Positions 11,111 through 21,869 of a stretch of 64,000 nt of DNA are shown piece by piece. The DNA lies in contig PUFA01000066.1 in NCBI GenBank assembly GCA_003508835.1, positions 9,566,501-9,630,500 of the forward strand, written 5' to 3'. Both the position numbers and the translations under genes were made by a program. Position 1 is the stretch's first letter; each line of letters starts with the position of its first letter. Origin of the DNA: Eonycteris spelaea (Eukaryota; Chordata; Mammalia; Chiroptera; Pteropodidae). Below the pieces are notes generated by a model. That model made no database searches. It was not told the DNA's origin and was given only the letters and a program-made list of their open reading frames with translations.

Positions 11111-12440
11111 AAACACAGTGTGTGAGGAAAAATGAGTACTCTGTGCTCCAAAACGATTCGGCCAAACTTCGCAACCCCGTGTGGCCGGATGCTGAGCCAA
11201 CGACCCAGAAGCACCCTCAAATACATCCTTATCCTGCCATCTTATCAAGTCAAAATATCCCCAGAGACCCGGAGAAGAGGCCCCATCCGTCTCCGGTGCC
11301 CCTAAACAAACGAGTAAAGACACTCGACTCTCCCCAAAGCACCAAGGCAACCGAGCCCGGTTTCATCCGCGTGTTTCCACGCCTCCCGCGTTCCTCGGCG
11401 CGGCACGTGCCTTCCGTGTTGACTGTTCTGACGGCATATTTTTAACTTTTAAAAGACTTGTCTCTTAGCTGAAAAATAGTTTGACTTTTTGTCAAAATGG
11501 TCAAAACACGCCCGGGGCTGGGAGTCGTGCTGTCTGGAGACGCGGGATGAGCCCCCTGAGTCGATGTGTGTGCTTCCGTCGCCTGTCACCACGTCCCCAC
11601 AGGTGGAGGGGGAGGGCGGCAGCGGGGGGCTGTCTCTGTGCCCCGCGGGGCCGCGGTGGGCTCGGCTGCATGGCTTGTCTTGGGGTCTTCGTGGACTTGC
11701 TGTCCGGTGGTGATGGAACTGGAGTCGTCCCGAGCCATGAGTAGCCCAGTGTCCAAGACGGCACATGTGAGTGGCTGGCGGTGGGTGCTGGCCATCGGCT
11801 GGGACTTTGGGCCGGAAGTGGTTCAGGCCCCTCCCAGCTTGGGGACCAGCTTCTGAGGGGTGTGTCTGAAAGGAGAGCATCACGAGTAGCCCAAGTGGAA
11901 ATGGCCTCCTGTGACCCGTCCCCAGAGGTCCAGGGATGTCTCTCCAGCTGCATTTTATCAGTCAAAGTGGTCACAGGCCAGTCCAGATTCGAGGCGACGG
12001 GATTAGCAACCTCTGGCAGGAAGAGTAGCCTGCAGAGAAGGAAGTGCTGATGAGGCCCTCGCTGGAGACCGCCCGCCACAGCCAAGGGCAGGTCGCACAC
12101 CCAGCTCGCTGTGTCACCCTCCCTGTGAAGCCGGGGCGGAGGGCGAGGCATCGGACACTTAGGGTCCCCACTCAAACACACCTGCCTGCCGATCACCGCG
12201 ACCCCCTCTGCCTGACACACCTGTGGCTTCGCAGGTCCGTCTCAGCTCATGGCCCACAGCAGGCCCCGAATGCCATGTGAACTGACCGGAAAGTGACGGT
12301 GTGGATAACGCCTGGACTTCATGAGGATGGCGAGAGGCTGGTGAGGAAACTGTGGGCGTTACACTCACAACCGCTGGCAAATGCAGAGGAGGCGGGGTTC
12401 AACCGGGCAACCATCGAAGGGGCAGAGGTCATTTGTTTTG
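11111..12440. other. Mixed non-coding stretch
   Basis: No recognised repeats. A minus-strand frame of 239 codons at 11501-12220 lacks domains and overlaps plus-strand frames of similar length. Confidence 0.4.
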
Positions 12441-12740
12441 CCGGTGGGGATAGATGTCCATCGAAAGAGAATTATTGAAACAAGGAAATACCTTCAGGAA
12501 ATTAATGAAACGTAGCCTGTTTTTCATTTAAAAATCGCTCTCTTTACACTGAGGGTTAGCTGGGTATGAAAGGACGGTTGATACGGGGGCTGTCGGGAAT
12601 CCGACACCGAGGCCACCAGCGTGGCTGGCACCGCGTCTCCGTTCCGAAAGTCAGCACGTAGTTGCGATTACCACCGAAATGCGTTAAACATAAAATAAAT
12701 GGATTTTCAATAAATTTTAGTCCCATTTTTCGATGTAAAG
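12441..12740. other. AT-rich island, candidate conserved non-coding element
   Basis: Contains ATTAATGAAAC, ATTTAAAAATCG and AAAATAAATGGATTTTCAATAAA segments. No repeat family recognised and no coding frame of note. Confidence 0.35.
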
Positions 12741-13835
12741 TGCTGATTGGATATTTGATTGCGCGGTTTCCGCTGAAGTTTTCTTCCCGGTTTTCTGTGG
12801 TCCATTCTTCTCTCTGAGAGTTCGCACTGTCTTCTGTGACAAGGACCTCCTGAGATTTGAATGCAGCTTCCAGCTCCCCACCCGCTGAGCGTCGAGCCCC
12901 GCGGAGCGCGTGCTGTTGCTGGCCCCTCGCCAGGCCCCGGTGCCCCCGTTGCCAGGGTGCTTTGCAGACAGGGGCAGGGGTGCAAGGGGGTCAGGCACCC
13001 GTGGCTGGAGGCTCAGTGCCACTGCTCCAGGGAAGAGCCCGGGGGAGCAGGCCTGCAGGCAGGTGCCTGCCCAAAAGGCTGTCATCAGCACGGAGACTTG
13101 GGTCTGAGACGGAGGCTTCTGTTGAGCCCTGATCGGAAAAGGTGTGGTTCTTGATGCGTTCCGGAGCTGGGAGAGGCTTCCTTGAGTTTGCGGGCCCGTG
13201 GCCTCTGTCCCCTCACTGCCGTTTGCCACTGTTTGGCCCATAAGAAAAAAAAAAACGGTCGCTAGATAGTCGGCAGCATTGTTCAGCCCGTGAAGCGTGT
13301 TCATTCGGCTCGCCTGCATCCGTGTAACCAACAAAACGTGGCATCGGAAAGACTCGCGAGGTGGGCTTGTTGCGGGGCTTCAGAGATGACGCTCGTGCAT
13401 CTGTCCTCCCAGCGGCCACGCCGAGCGGGAATCCGACCCGCACGCGAGGACCACCCGGGGTCTGAGGCGGCCACCGCGAGCCGGGGTCATTCTCCGTCTT
13501 GGCTGGAAGTGAACGAGGATTAACGCAAGGAGCGCTGAAAGGATGCCGGTGCCCCTTCGCGGACCCCGCACGGGGCAGGCGGCTTGTCCTGCTGGTGGGG
13601 CCAGGGTGCCACAGGCAGAGCTCGGTCACGGTGACGGAGACGGGGCCACCCCTCCCCGGGCGGAGACCGCGGAGCGCTGCAGCTCCAAACGCCGTCACCG
13701 TCAGAGGGACGAAGCCTCTCTCTGTGCTTTGTGCTTTTTGTCCTGCTGTGAAAATGCCGATGGTGAAATGATAAAACTAACAACAGGTTCTGAGCGCTGT
13801 AAGCTCGCTGCGGGACTGCAGGGCCTTCCAGTGCG
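12741..13835. other. GC-rich non-coding stretch with CpG-dense part
   Basis: CpG density rises at about 13,390-13,700. A poly-A of 11 lies at about 13,246. Overlapping frames up to 205 codons show no recognisable protein. Confidence 0.4.
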
Positions 13836-14030
13836 AGGCTGCTCTCGCCCGGCACCCTTGACATTGGGGCTCCCCGTTCTCCGGGCGGGGCTACCCTGCC
13901 TGCTGTGGGGTGCTCAGCAGCACCCCTGCCCCCCAGCCACTCTATCAGGAGCACCCCCTTCCCTTCCCTGCCCCGTCCCGTTATGGTAATCCACAGTGTC
14001 TCCCGGCCCCGCCTGCTATGTCCTGGAGAC
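13836..14030 (-). mobile_element. MER20-like hAT remnant (strongly diverged)
   Basis: Read on the minus strand, it follows MER20 in order. On the plus strand the visible anchors are 'cccttgacattggggct' (13,856), 'gtgctcagcagcacccctg' (13,910), 'ccactctatcaggagcaccc' (13,937) and 'taatccacagtgtctcc' (13,987). These match the complement of the MER20 interior. Both termini are eroded. The call is weaker than for the copies at 21.6 and 51.2 kb. Confidence 0.6.
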
Positions 14031-14179
14031 CAAAGAGCCCACCTTAAAAATTACGGCCGTGTGCCATGAGCCCCCGGGCTCCCAGCGCCCCCCAACCCCC
14101 ACAGGGAGCACCTCCATCTGCCTGGGGGGCTCTGAGCATGTACCCCTCACCCCTCACAAGGATGGCTGTTTGCCACGAG

Positions 14180-14690
14180 GGTTGTTAGAGCTCTTTGCTT
14201 GGTACAGTAAATATTCTGGAAGCTTCCTTGTTATGCCAGCGTCACAGGAATGGGCTTTGAGCCGCGGCTGCTGTTTCGGGGACCGTGGGCGCCGCCCGCC
14301 GTCTGGTGTTTGGTGTCAGAGCCGAGCAGCTGTCACCCGGCGCTGATTGGTAAATGGCAGGTTGTCAGTGCCGGTGGCGAAGACACTTCAAGGCGCCATT
14401 GTGCTTTTCAATTAAAATATTTAAACATTGAAATCCAGGGCTGGTTCTGGCGGCTCTTTTAATTATTCCTTTTGTCTCAGCACACCTTTCTCCTCCGGAT
14501 CACACAGCTGTCACGCCGGCGGTACCTGGCGGTGTGCACGCGACAGCCCTTCCCTGTTAACTGCCATCGTTTTTACAAGGGAGGCTGGAAGCCGCTGAAG
14601 CAGATATTAATTTCGAGAAGACTGCTGGCCGAGTTATTAAAATGAACATATCCGAAGGCTACAGCTCATTTCATTTACGGTGTGGGCTGG
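14180..14690. other. AT-rich island, candidate conserved non-coding element
   Basis: Has TACAGTAAATATTCTGG, CAATTAAAATATTTAAACATTG, TTTTAATTATTCC, AGATATTAATTTCG and GAGTTATTAAAATGAAC segments. The TAATTA/ATTA density is typical of homeodomain-bound enhancers. No repeat family or ORF accounts for it. Confidence 0.4.
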
Positions 14691-14698
14691 GCTTGCAG

Positions 14699-14776
14699 GA
14701 CCGGGCGTGTGTGCACACACGCTGTGTGTGCTTGTGTGTGCACACGTGTGTTCGCACGCATGTGTGTGTGTTGGGG
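14699..14776. repeat. Imperfect (GT/CA)n tract
   Basis: GT runs alternate with GCACACAC blocks, giving short palindromes such as GTGTGTGCACACAC. A degraded dinucleotide microsatellite. Confidence 0.85.
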
Positions 14777-15599
14777 AAGCACTTCCACTCCCTCTTGGCC
14801 CAGAGGATGCTCCTCCCCGTTCTCTTCCCTCCGTTCCTCCCCGTTCCTCCCTCGCCCTGACTGCTCAGCCACCCCGGCCCTGGCCGCCCAGCACCAGGCG
14901 GTGGGCTCAGAGACCGTTGGGAGATGGACAGTGGGCAGAAACAAGCGGCCATGAAGGGCAGGCGGGTTGGCCAGGCCCCTCCGGAGCCTCACCAGCGTCC
15001 CCAACGCCCCTCGCAGGGACCTGTTAGTGTTCACGCCCATCTGGCCCAGTCCACACCAGGCCCCCTGGCTCTCGGGCCGGCCCTCCCCAGTGGGCAGTGG
15101 CGAGAGCACCCTGCACCGAGGCTGAACCTATGATAGGTCCCTAAGAGGCAGGCCGAGTGCTGCTAACAGAAGGGTGGGATCCTGGAGAGCCAACGCGGTG
15201 AATGGTCAGCCCCGCCCCCCCACCACCTGCCTCCTGCGGCTCACAGTGGGCGAAGGGACCGCAACAATGTGGCTTCTCAGCCGCCTCAAATCCACCTGTT
15301 GCCGTTATAGTTAGCCGTGCTCTCAACTTAAAAAAAAAAAAAACGAGGAGGGAATTAAACACGTCGCAGAATTAAAATATTAAGAAACACAGGACAGTTC
15401 CCTGTGACGACGTGTGTCCCCGGGTCACACGTTAAAGGAAGTGATCGCTGGGTCGCTGTCCTGAATGGTGCGGGGGTGGCTAGCCCCCCCCATCCCTGAC
15501 GAGGGCGAAGGCTCAGCGTCTTCATCTCCCAGAGGCGCCATCACCTGGGCCTCGCACAGCGGGCCTTGCTCTCGACGTGGCTGACGGGCAGCAGGACAG
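14777..15599. other. GC-rich non-coding stretch
   Basis: A poly-A of about 13 at 15,330 is the only simple repeat. It could be a retroposon tail, but no SINE body is recognisable upstream. No exon recognised. Confidence 0.4.
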
Positions 15600-16337
15600 A
15601 ACCAGAGGGGACCTCGGTGGCTTATTTAGAAACGAGGGCCCCCTTCCACAACGACCATCCCCACTCTAAATAACTGCCATCGTATTTGTTAACGATTCCC
15701 AGTTACTTCTCAATTTTAAAAATCTTAAGTAAAAGGCACCAAAAATAACAAAAACAGTGAAATCTATGTCTCTAAATAAAAAATAATATATAGATGATAA
15801 AATACAACTACATGGCATAGAGTTTTGATTTGCACACTAAACTATAAAAAAATAAACACTTATAAAGGAAAGATGACAAACTCTCAGACATTTTTAAGGA
15901 AATGATACACAGTTCGTATTCTCCCCTTAGATATGATTACAGTGTAAAGGGTTTTTTAAATGGGGAAAGTAATTTTCATAGGCGAAGCAATTAATCAGAT
16001 ATTTTCTTACAGAACAGAGAAGCTTGTGATATTATACAAACCCAAAAGATCAGGAAGTGAGGGTGGTGCTTCGGGAGGGTGAGATTTTCTGAGATTATCT
16101 TGAAACTCAGACTCCTGGAATCCAGCAGGGAAGGAGAAAGATGGGCCCCCCCACCAGGCCCTGCTGGCCAAGGGTGGTCATTTCTTAGACCAAGTGGCCA
16201 ACTGCTGTCTTTCTACAAAACTTACTTCCAAAAATTCGTCTTGGTTTCAATAACTCATATTTTTAAAAGTAGGAGCAGAAGCTTTCATGCTATGTAAATA
16301 TTTGACCAATTTCTTTTGCCTAGGAAGCCTCTGCAAT
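15600..16337. other. Long AT-rich island, candidate conserved non-coding cluster
   Basis: About 740 bp, the longest AT-rich block in the window. Segments include TCTAAATAAAAAATAATATATAG, ATAAACACTTATAAAGG, AGCAATTAATCAGATATTTTC and TATGTAAATATTTGACC. A GC-richer insert of about 100 bp lies near 16,050-16,200. No LINE motif is recognisable, unlike the block just downstream. Confidence 0.38.
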
Positions 16338-16377
16338 AATGATGATGATGGTGATGATGATGATGATGATGATGATA
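16338..16377. repeat. (GAT)n microsatellite
   Basis: About thirteen ATG/GAT units with one GGT interruption. Confidence 0.97.
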
Positions 16378-16429
16378 ACTCTACACTTTAACCATACTTG
16401 TATTTTAAATTAAAACAATTTTAAACAAA

Positions 16430-17000
16430 TCAGTAGTCACCCTTTGAAATGACATCTGCAAATTGCTGACCTCACTCAGCACTGTCCGTATCATCAAACA
16501 TCCATAGCTACATAGTATCCCCTCACGTGGGCTGCTACTGTTTAACCTCCGCCTCCTGTTAAACAGTCACCTTGTTTCCATGGTTCGTTAGGGACGATGG
16601 TGCTGTGTTTCCCGTGCACTCTGACCGTTTCCTTGAAGTCGAATCACAAGCTGAAGAAATAGGCTGTTTTTCAGGCATTTTGCACACGTCGCTAAGCTGC
16701 CTTCCAGCAAGGATTTGTGGATTCACTAACCTGTAGGAATCCGAAAGGCTGTCTCCCCTCAACCTGGGCGTGTGTGTGTGTGTGTGTGTGTGTGGTGTGC
16801 TGCACACTTATGCATGCGCATTGATAAGTACCTCCATTTCTGCCGATTTGTCTGTTTACATTTATATGTGTCGTTATTACAGAACTTAAACCTTCCCCGC
16901 CACTGATCTATTGACCCTTCGTTTTTTCTTTGTAAGTTATTTATCTCTTTGGGTTTATTTGCTTGTTTGTCTGCTTATCGTTTTCCACTGAATTCTGATC
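16430..17000 (-). mobile_element. LINE-1 (L1ME-like) 3'-region remnant
   Basis: The plus strand is the complement of an old L1: 'ccatagctacatagtatccc' (16,501), then a run aligning with 'cctgttgatggacatttaggttg', 'aatgctgc', 'gaattgctggg' and 'ctgccaaattg', all degraded in order, and later 'ctttgtaagttatttat' (about 16,930). A (GT)n has grown inside it at 16,770-16,799. It is more diverged than the L1 at 6.2-7.5 kb, so it represents an older insertion. Confidence 0.75.
16770..16799. repeat. (GT)n microsatellite inside the L1 remnant
   Basis: Twelve clean GT units followed by GGTGTG. Confidence 0.97.
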
Positions 17001-18069
17001 TTTTCCTGTTTGAGCCGTGGGAATTCTTTGCCTGCTGTTCATGAAGTCGCTTGCCTGCCTCGCTCACTGCGGAATGTCCCCTCGTTTTTCCTGGTCTTTT
17101 GATGTAAGTCATGCTGTTTTCTGACTCGCCCACTTGGCTGTGTTTTGTCTGTCCGCGTTTTCCTCTCGTCATTTGCCCTTTGTCATCAGGGTCGTTGGTT
17201 TTCCTGTCACCCTCCTCCACCGTCCTCCTGTTCTTGTCACTGTGTCACTTCTCCTCAGTCCTGCTCTTCCCCGTCTCCCTTCATCCCTTCTTCTCTGTCC
17301 CTGGAAGAGTAAACTCACCTTCCGGTCCTCAGGTTCCTGTCATTGGTCCCACGTTCATCTCCCTTGGTTTATGGATTACCTTGTCCTACAGAACCGATTT
17401 CAAAACGGACCTAAAAGGTCTCCAACATGGGTGGCCGTGCTGGCTCGTTAGAGCCACGATCCCGAGAAGCCACCGCCCACAGCGGTTCGTGCTGAGCCCC
17501 TGTGTCCCACGAGCTCAGACACACACGTGACCTCCGGCTGACGGCAGCGAAGCTGCGGTCACAGTTCCCGGAGGGATCCACGCTGAGTAAACCTGCAGAG
17601 GTGTCGTGCGAACGCTTCGTGAGCAGCCTGTGGGAGCCGACGGAGGACAAACACGAGCCACGCGGACTCGGGGCAGGGTCCGCTGCTCACACCCGGGGAA
17701 CGCGGTCACTCGCCCGTCACGGGGCGGTGCCTCCAGCAACTCCACCATGCGTTTGTGGTTTCCGTTTGTGTCGGGGGGTTGTAAACTAAGCACACAGTGT
17801 GTCCTCCGAGAAGGCAACGGGCGCCTTCAGAAGCACAAAAACAGTCTGATTCGTCAGGCGTTAGGACTCGCGTTACCGCCGCTCTGGGGACGTGGGTGGG
17901 GGTGACTTAAGCCGAGCCTCAGACCGGGGTGCAGGCCTGTCTGATGAACGGGCACGTGGGCGCCGGTCGCCCGACGTGTCCTTTTTCATCCTCCAAAAAT
18001 GCGATGTCATCTCTTTTTAGGGCAATCTTCGAGGTTAGTGATGGAGAAGGAGCCATAATCATAACAGCA
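17001..18069. other. Pyrimidine-rich then mixed stretch
   Basis: 17,100-17,330 is markedly C+T-rich on the plus strand and may be the eroded continuation of the L1 antisense strand. 17,330-18,069 has no recognisable element. Confidence 0.4.
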
Positions 18070-18127
18070 GCATGCACGCACGCACACGCACACACACACA
18101 TGCGCGTGCACACACACACACACACAC
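18070..18127. repeat. 58-nt perfect alternating purine-pyrimidine tract (Z-DNA-prone)
   Basis: Every step from 18,070 to 18,127 alternates R and Y: GCATGCACGC, CACGCACACA, then CATGCGCGTG and (CA)n. It is a compound CA/CG microsatellite with GCGCGTGC in the middle, a strong Z-DNA candidate. Confidence 0.95.
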
Positions 18128-18184
18128 TGGAAAGGCCCTGAGATACTTACACGCTCACTCGGAAGCAGCCGCGCTGCTCGGAGG

Positions 18185-18262
18185 GGCAGTAGGTCAGAGC
18201 GCGGGCCGCGGGGTCTTGACTATGCAACCTGGGTTCTCATTCACTTCTGTCTCGTCACACAC
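18185..18262 (+). mobile_element. MIR SINE head fragment
   Basis: 'gtaggtcagagcgcggg' followed by 'ggggtcttgactatgcaacc', 'tgggttctcattc' and 'ctgtctcgtcac' aligns with the tRNA-derived head of MIR (ggttaagagcacgg, gggttcgaatccc, ctctgccac). The Pol III B box is degraded. Confidence 0.55.
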
Positions 18263-18689
18263 AGGCTCCAGGAAGCACGTGGGATCGGGATGGCACGTGG
18301 CCCACAGCAGCGGGAGCTTGTGGGGGGGAGGGTGGGGGAGCCAGGCTTAATCTTTGATGCTTTGAGGGGCATGAGCACCAGCCATGCTGCGACTGAGCCC
18401 AAGCCAAGGCTGTCCCTGGGGGCCTGTGGCATGCCACATTCACATCCTCTGGGGCAGAGCCTGGCAGCGAGGGTCAGTGAGGACGGCCGGGCCAGCTGCC
18501 ACCAGATCCACGGAACGGGGAAATTAAAGCCATTCATTCCCATCGCCTCCAATTCTCAGATTGTCCCCTGCGCCACGGAGGGCTGGCCTCACTCCTGCAT
18601 GGTCCCCGAGTCCCTCTGCGAATCAGGACCGCATGTCCCTTCCGCCCCAGCCTCACACGCACCCCACAGGATGTGGGGGACACGTTTTA
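18263..18689. other. GC-rich non-coding stretch
   Basis: No family or exon recognised. Confidence 0.4.
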
Positions 18690-18940
18690 GTTGAATATGT
18701 AGCCCACCTTGCTTAAAACGATAATTTTGAATGGTCTCCTAATGGGGGGAAAGAAAGGATCTCGACAATTTTTATTACTTCTTAAAAGTTACTTTTAATA
18801 GCAGCGTATATCAATGGTAGGAATTTTTCATAAAACAAAGGATAAGATTGAAGAATGTAAAATCACCACGGTCGATAGTTTGATCTGCAAATATCCTATC
18901 TACCCTTGATCGTTAAACCCAGGAAAGCGAACTTATGCCT
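18690..18940. other. AT-rich island, candidate conserved non-coding element
   Basis: Contains AAACGATAATTTTGAATGG, TTTTTATTACTTC, ACTTTTAATAGCAGCG and GATCTGCAAATATCC. Boundaries with the GC-rich flanks are sharp. No repeat similarity found. Confidence 0.38.
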
Positions 18941-20208
18941 CAGGATTTTGGTTCGCCCCCGATTGGCCGGGCGCTGCAGCTCTTCCCCACGTCACACACC
19001 GTGCCCCGCATGGCGAGGAGTTCCACGGCTCCGTGGTCGCACTCGTGGTGGACACAGGCGTCCCCGTCACGAGCTCAGAACACGCTTTCTATCAGCTCCA
19101 CTACCGTGCGAGGGGCGGGCGCTTCGCAGGCCCCGATGCCGGCGACCAGCCGGGGCCGTGCAGTCGGCAGCAGGGCGGCCGCGACACCTGTCACCGCCGT
19201 TGCCACTGCACCTGTCCGTCCTGGTGGGTCTTCTACAGTGATCCCACGTGGGCCGCGTTTGTGACGTTTGTTCCGAGGCCGTGCGTGGGGTTGTCCCCTG
19301 GTGACCTCCCTTCCTGGGTCATTCCCCAGGGCTGGACTTCAGGGGGCCCAAGCCGCAGGCTTCTGGGCCATCTGGGGATGGGGAAGGCCTGATGCTTCCC
19401 ACGGAGGCTGAGCGAGACCCCACGACAGGTGGGCCTGTGGCTGGGGGCGGGGGCCGGCCTGGGAGCTGGCCCCACCCCACAGTTCGGAGCAGACTCGGTG
19501 TCGGAGGCAGATGTTTCCAGAACTCGCTGCACGGCTCCATTCAGAGGGCGCCCGGCTCCTCGCCCAGCTCCTCCCGCGTTTGTGGGCGCTTAGACCATGG
19601 AGGCAGGAGCCATTTGAAAATTAATTATCCAGATAATTGCCCAGCACTTAACTTTACTTTATAAAATGCAGAGTTGATTGTCAGCCTGACATACTCTCGC
19701 TTTGTGTCCTTGGAAAATCGTTTCGGGCCGGCTGGAGAACCAGGCGCATTTACACGTTTCCTCTCTCACGGTGTGTGGATCGCAAGGGTCGCCCCTCCCC
19801 CCAGCACCCCTCCCCCCAGCACCCCCTCCCTCCACCCCCGCCCGCTGCAGAGGCTGTGGCTGCTGATGTGCTGTGCTCAGGTCACAATCCAGTGTACCCT
19901 TCCAGCTTCCCCCGTTTGGGCCAGAAAGCAGGCGGGCGGACCCACACGTCGGTCACATTCATCTCCTGTCAGGAAGTCACCCCAGACGGCGCCCCATTCA
20001 GCGAGCTGTGACGGATCCGGGTCCCCGGTTCACAGATTTCCCTCTGCCGCCTGACGATGGATGAGAAAGCCAGCCTTGTGGGTGTTGCCGGTCCCTTGAG
20101 AGACCGCCAGCCCCAGTGAGAATGCGTGTAAAAGCTCTCACACCCGCAGAAGAGCCAAGGGTTCCTGCCCACCAGGCGCGGGCCCTTGGGGGAGTGTCCC
20201 CTTGCAGC
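18941..20208. other. GC-rich stretch with a small AT-rich core
   Basis: Mostly GC-rich and unassigned. A 90-bp AT-rich core at about 19,610-19,700 holds AAATTAATTATCCAGATAAT (a TAATTA homeodomain-type site with an AGATAA GATA-type site). C-rich repeats (CCCCTCCCCCCAGCA twice) occur at about 19,795-19,830. Confidence 0.4.
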
Positions 20209-20295
20209 TGGCTTCGGGGGTGGCTTCGGGGTGGCTTCGGGAGTGGCTTCGCGGGTGGCCTCGGCTAATAAAGGTCTCAGCTAATGAAGGTCGGA
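20209..20295. repeat. 12-bp minisatellite plus 16-bp duplication
   Basis: Five copies of TGGCTTCGGGGG-type units (20,209-20,267, last copy degraded) run into two copies of GCTAATAAAGGTCTCA (20,264-20,295). Confidence 0.9.
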
Positions 20296-20659
20296 GGCGG
20301 AGACAGCTGTTGAAGCATCTTATCGGGTGGGCTCGCTGTCCGAGCGCTGTCATTTACTTGGTTTTTAAACGCCAGAGGCTGTTGAAGACTTTCCCACATC
20401 TTGTATGGGAAGCAAGGCAGGGCACGCCAGAGAGGGCGTTTGGTTTCCTTCCTTCGATTAACCCCGGGGACGTGTTCTGTGTGTGTGCAGACACCTCCTC
20501 GTGCTCGCAGAGACCTGGAGAAAGCAGCCCCTGGCGGACGGGACAGAGGTCAGACGGGGCACGACAAAAAGGGAGGACCCCTGACGCTCACTGTGTTGCC
20601 CCGCCCCGCCCCCACCTGCGGTCCTGCGCTCCGACTGACCTGCCGTCCGCAGAAACACT
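20296..20659. other. GC-rich non-coding stretch
   Basis: No feature recognised. Confidence 0.4.
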
Positions 20660-20950
20660 TCGGAGAAAGCGGAGCCAGTCTTTAATTTAATCTTGCAACT
20701 TCTTAAAAGTTAAATTAGTGATGTATCTCCTCCCAAGCTAACTGTATAGAAAAAAGGTTTTATTAAAAAAAAAAAAAAGATGAAGTGAAAATCAAACTTC
20801 CTGGGGAGTAATTATACCAGTTTATAATAAGCCGTAAGGAATTTAAAAGGGAGGGGAGAAAGCCAATGGCAGAGTACACCGAGGACATTAAGTAATTTTA
20901 ATGTCACCGTGTGATATGTAGGAACGGGGAGTTTTTCGTTCTCGAAACTG
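20660..20950. other. AT-rich island with poly-A, candidate conserved non-coding element
   Basis: TTTAATTTAATCTTGC, AGTTAAATTAGTGATG, a poly-A at about 20,765-20,778, and AATTATACCAGTTTATAATAAG. No SINE body precedes the A-run, so it is not obviously a retroposon tail. Confidence 0.38.
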
Positions 20951-20999
20951 TCGAGCGGAGGCGTGCGTCACGCAGCGTCTTGCAGCGTCTTGCGCTCAC

Positions 21000-21220
21000 A
21001 CGTGCAGGAACCGGCTGACGCTGGCTCCGCGGGGCCCGGGCAGGTGGCCGCACCTCCCCCCGCCGCCACCGCGCTCCGCGAGCCTCGGGTCTCAGAGGCG
21101 AGCCGGGCGCCGACCGCGCCCACTGCCCGGGTCGTGGGGAGCGAAGGGGCGAGGGTGCGCATGCTCCGTGTGGGGCGGGGTGCGGCGAAGCCTTGCGCAG
21201 TACCGGCAGAGGGGTGCGGG
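21000..21220. promoter_or_regulatory. CpG-island-like block
   Basis: CpG-dense for about 220 bp, including CCGCCGCCACCGCGCTCCGCG and GCGAGCCGGGCGCCGACCGCG clusters and a 'gtgcgcatgctc' NRF1-like half match. No exon identified. Confidence 0.4.
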
Positions 21221-21635
21221 CCGCGGACTCGTCTTCATTTCTTTAAGACCCAGCCCTCCTGCAGCTCTCCCTGACAGAAGTGTAAGATGCCATTAAGCGC
21301 TGACAGCCCCCAGGTGGCCTGCGCATGGCCCCAGGACAGTCACCGGGAAGCTCTGCCTGGGGTTGACGGTGCGGGGCTGAGCGGGCCAAGTGCCGGGTGT
21401 TCGTCTCCACACAGGCCCCACACCTCGGCAGGAAGGAATCCGCCTTCTGGGCCAGACACCCCTCGGCAGGCGGCAGGTCCGGCCAATGGCAGGTGTTCCG
21501 GCCTCAGCTTCCTCCATCTGCCCCCCGAGGCCCCTCCCTCCCCAGGGCTCAGACACCGAGGACTCCCCTCCAGGGCTCCTGGAGTTAGAGTCCCTCCTAA
21601 CCGGACTTCAGACACACACAGTTTTCACTGTAGGT

Positions 21636-21869
21636 CAGTGGTTCTCAATGGCTGATCCAACCCCGCCACCCCACCCCCACCTCCTCCGCCTAGGGATCAT
21701 TTAGCAATCCCTGGGACAATTTTTTGTTGTCATGACTTAGGAGACGTGCCACTGGCATCTAGTGGGTAGGGACGAGGGATGCTGCTGAACATCCCACGTG
21801 CACTGGACAGCCCCACAATACAGAATGATCCAGCCAGTTCACCCAAAGTGCTGCGGTTGAGAAATTCTG
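21636..21869 (+). mobile_element. MER20 hAT non-autonomous transposon, near full length
   Basis: Starts with the terminal repeat 'cagtggttctcaatgg' and ends with 'ggttgagaaattctg'. The interior shows 'gtgccactggcatctagtgg' and 'gggatgctgctgaacatccc' in MER20 order. Flanking 8-mers 'ctgtaggt' and 'ctgaaggc' match at six of eight sites and are the probable 8-bp target-site duplication expected of hAT elements. This is the best preserved of four MER20-type copies here. Confidence 0.93.

Noticed and set aside
15331..15343. Poly-A run as the tail of a lineage-specific SINE
   Set aside because: No tRNA- or 7SL-derived body, A/B box or target-site duplication was recognised upstream.
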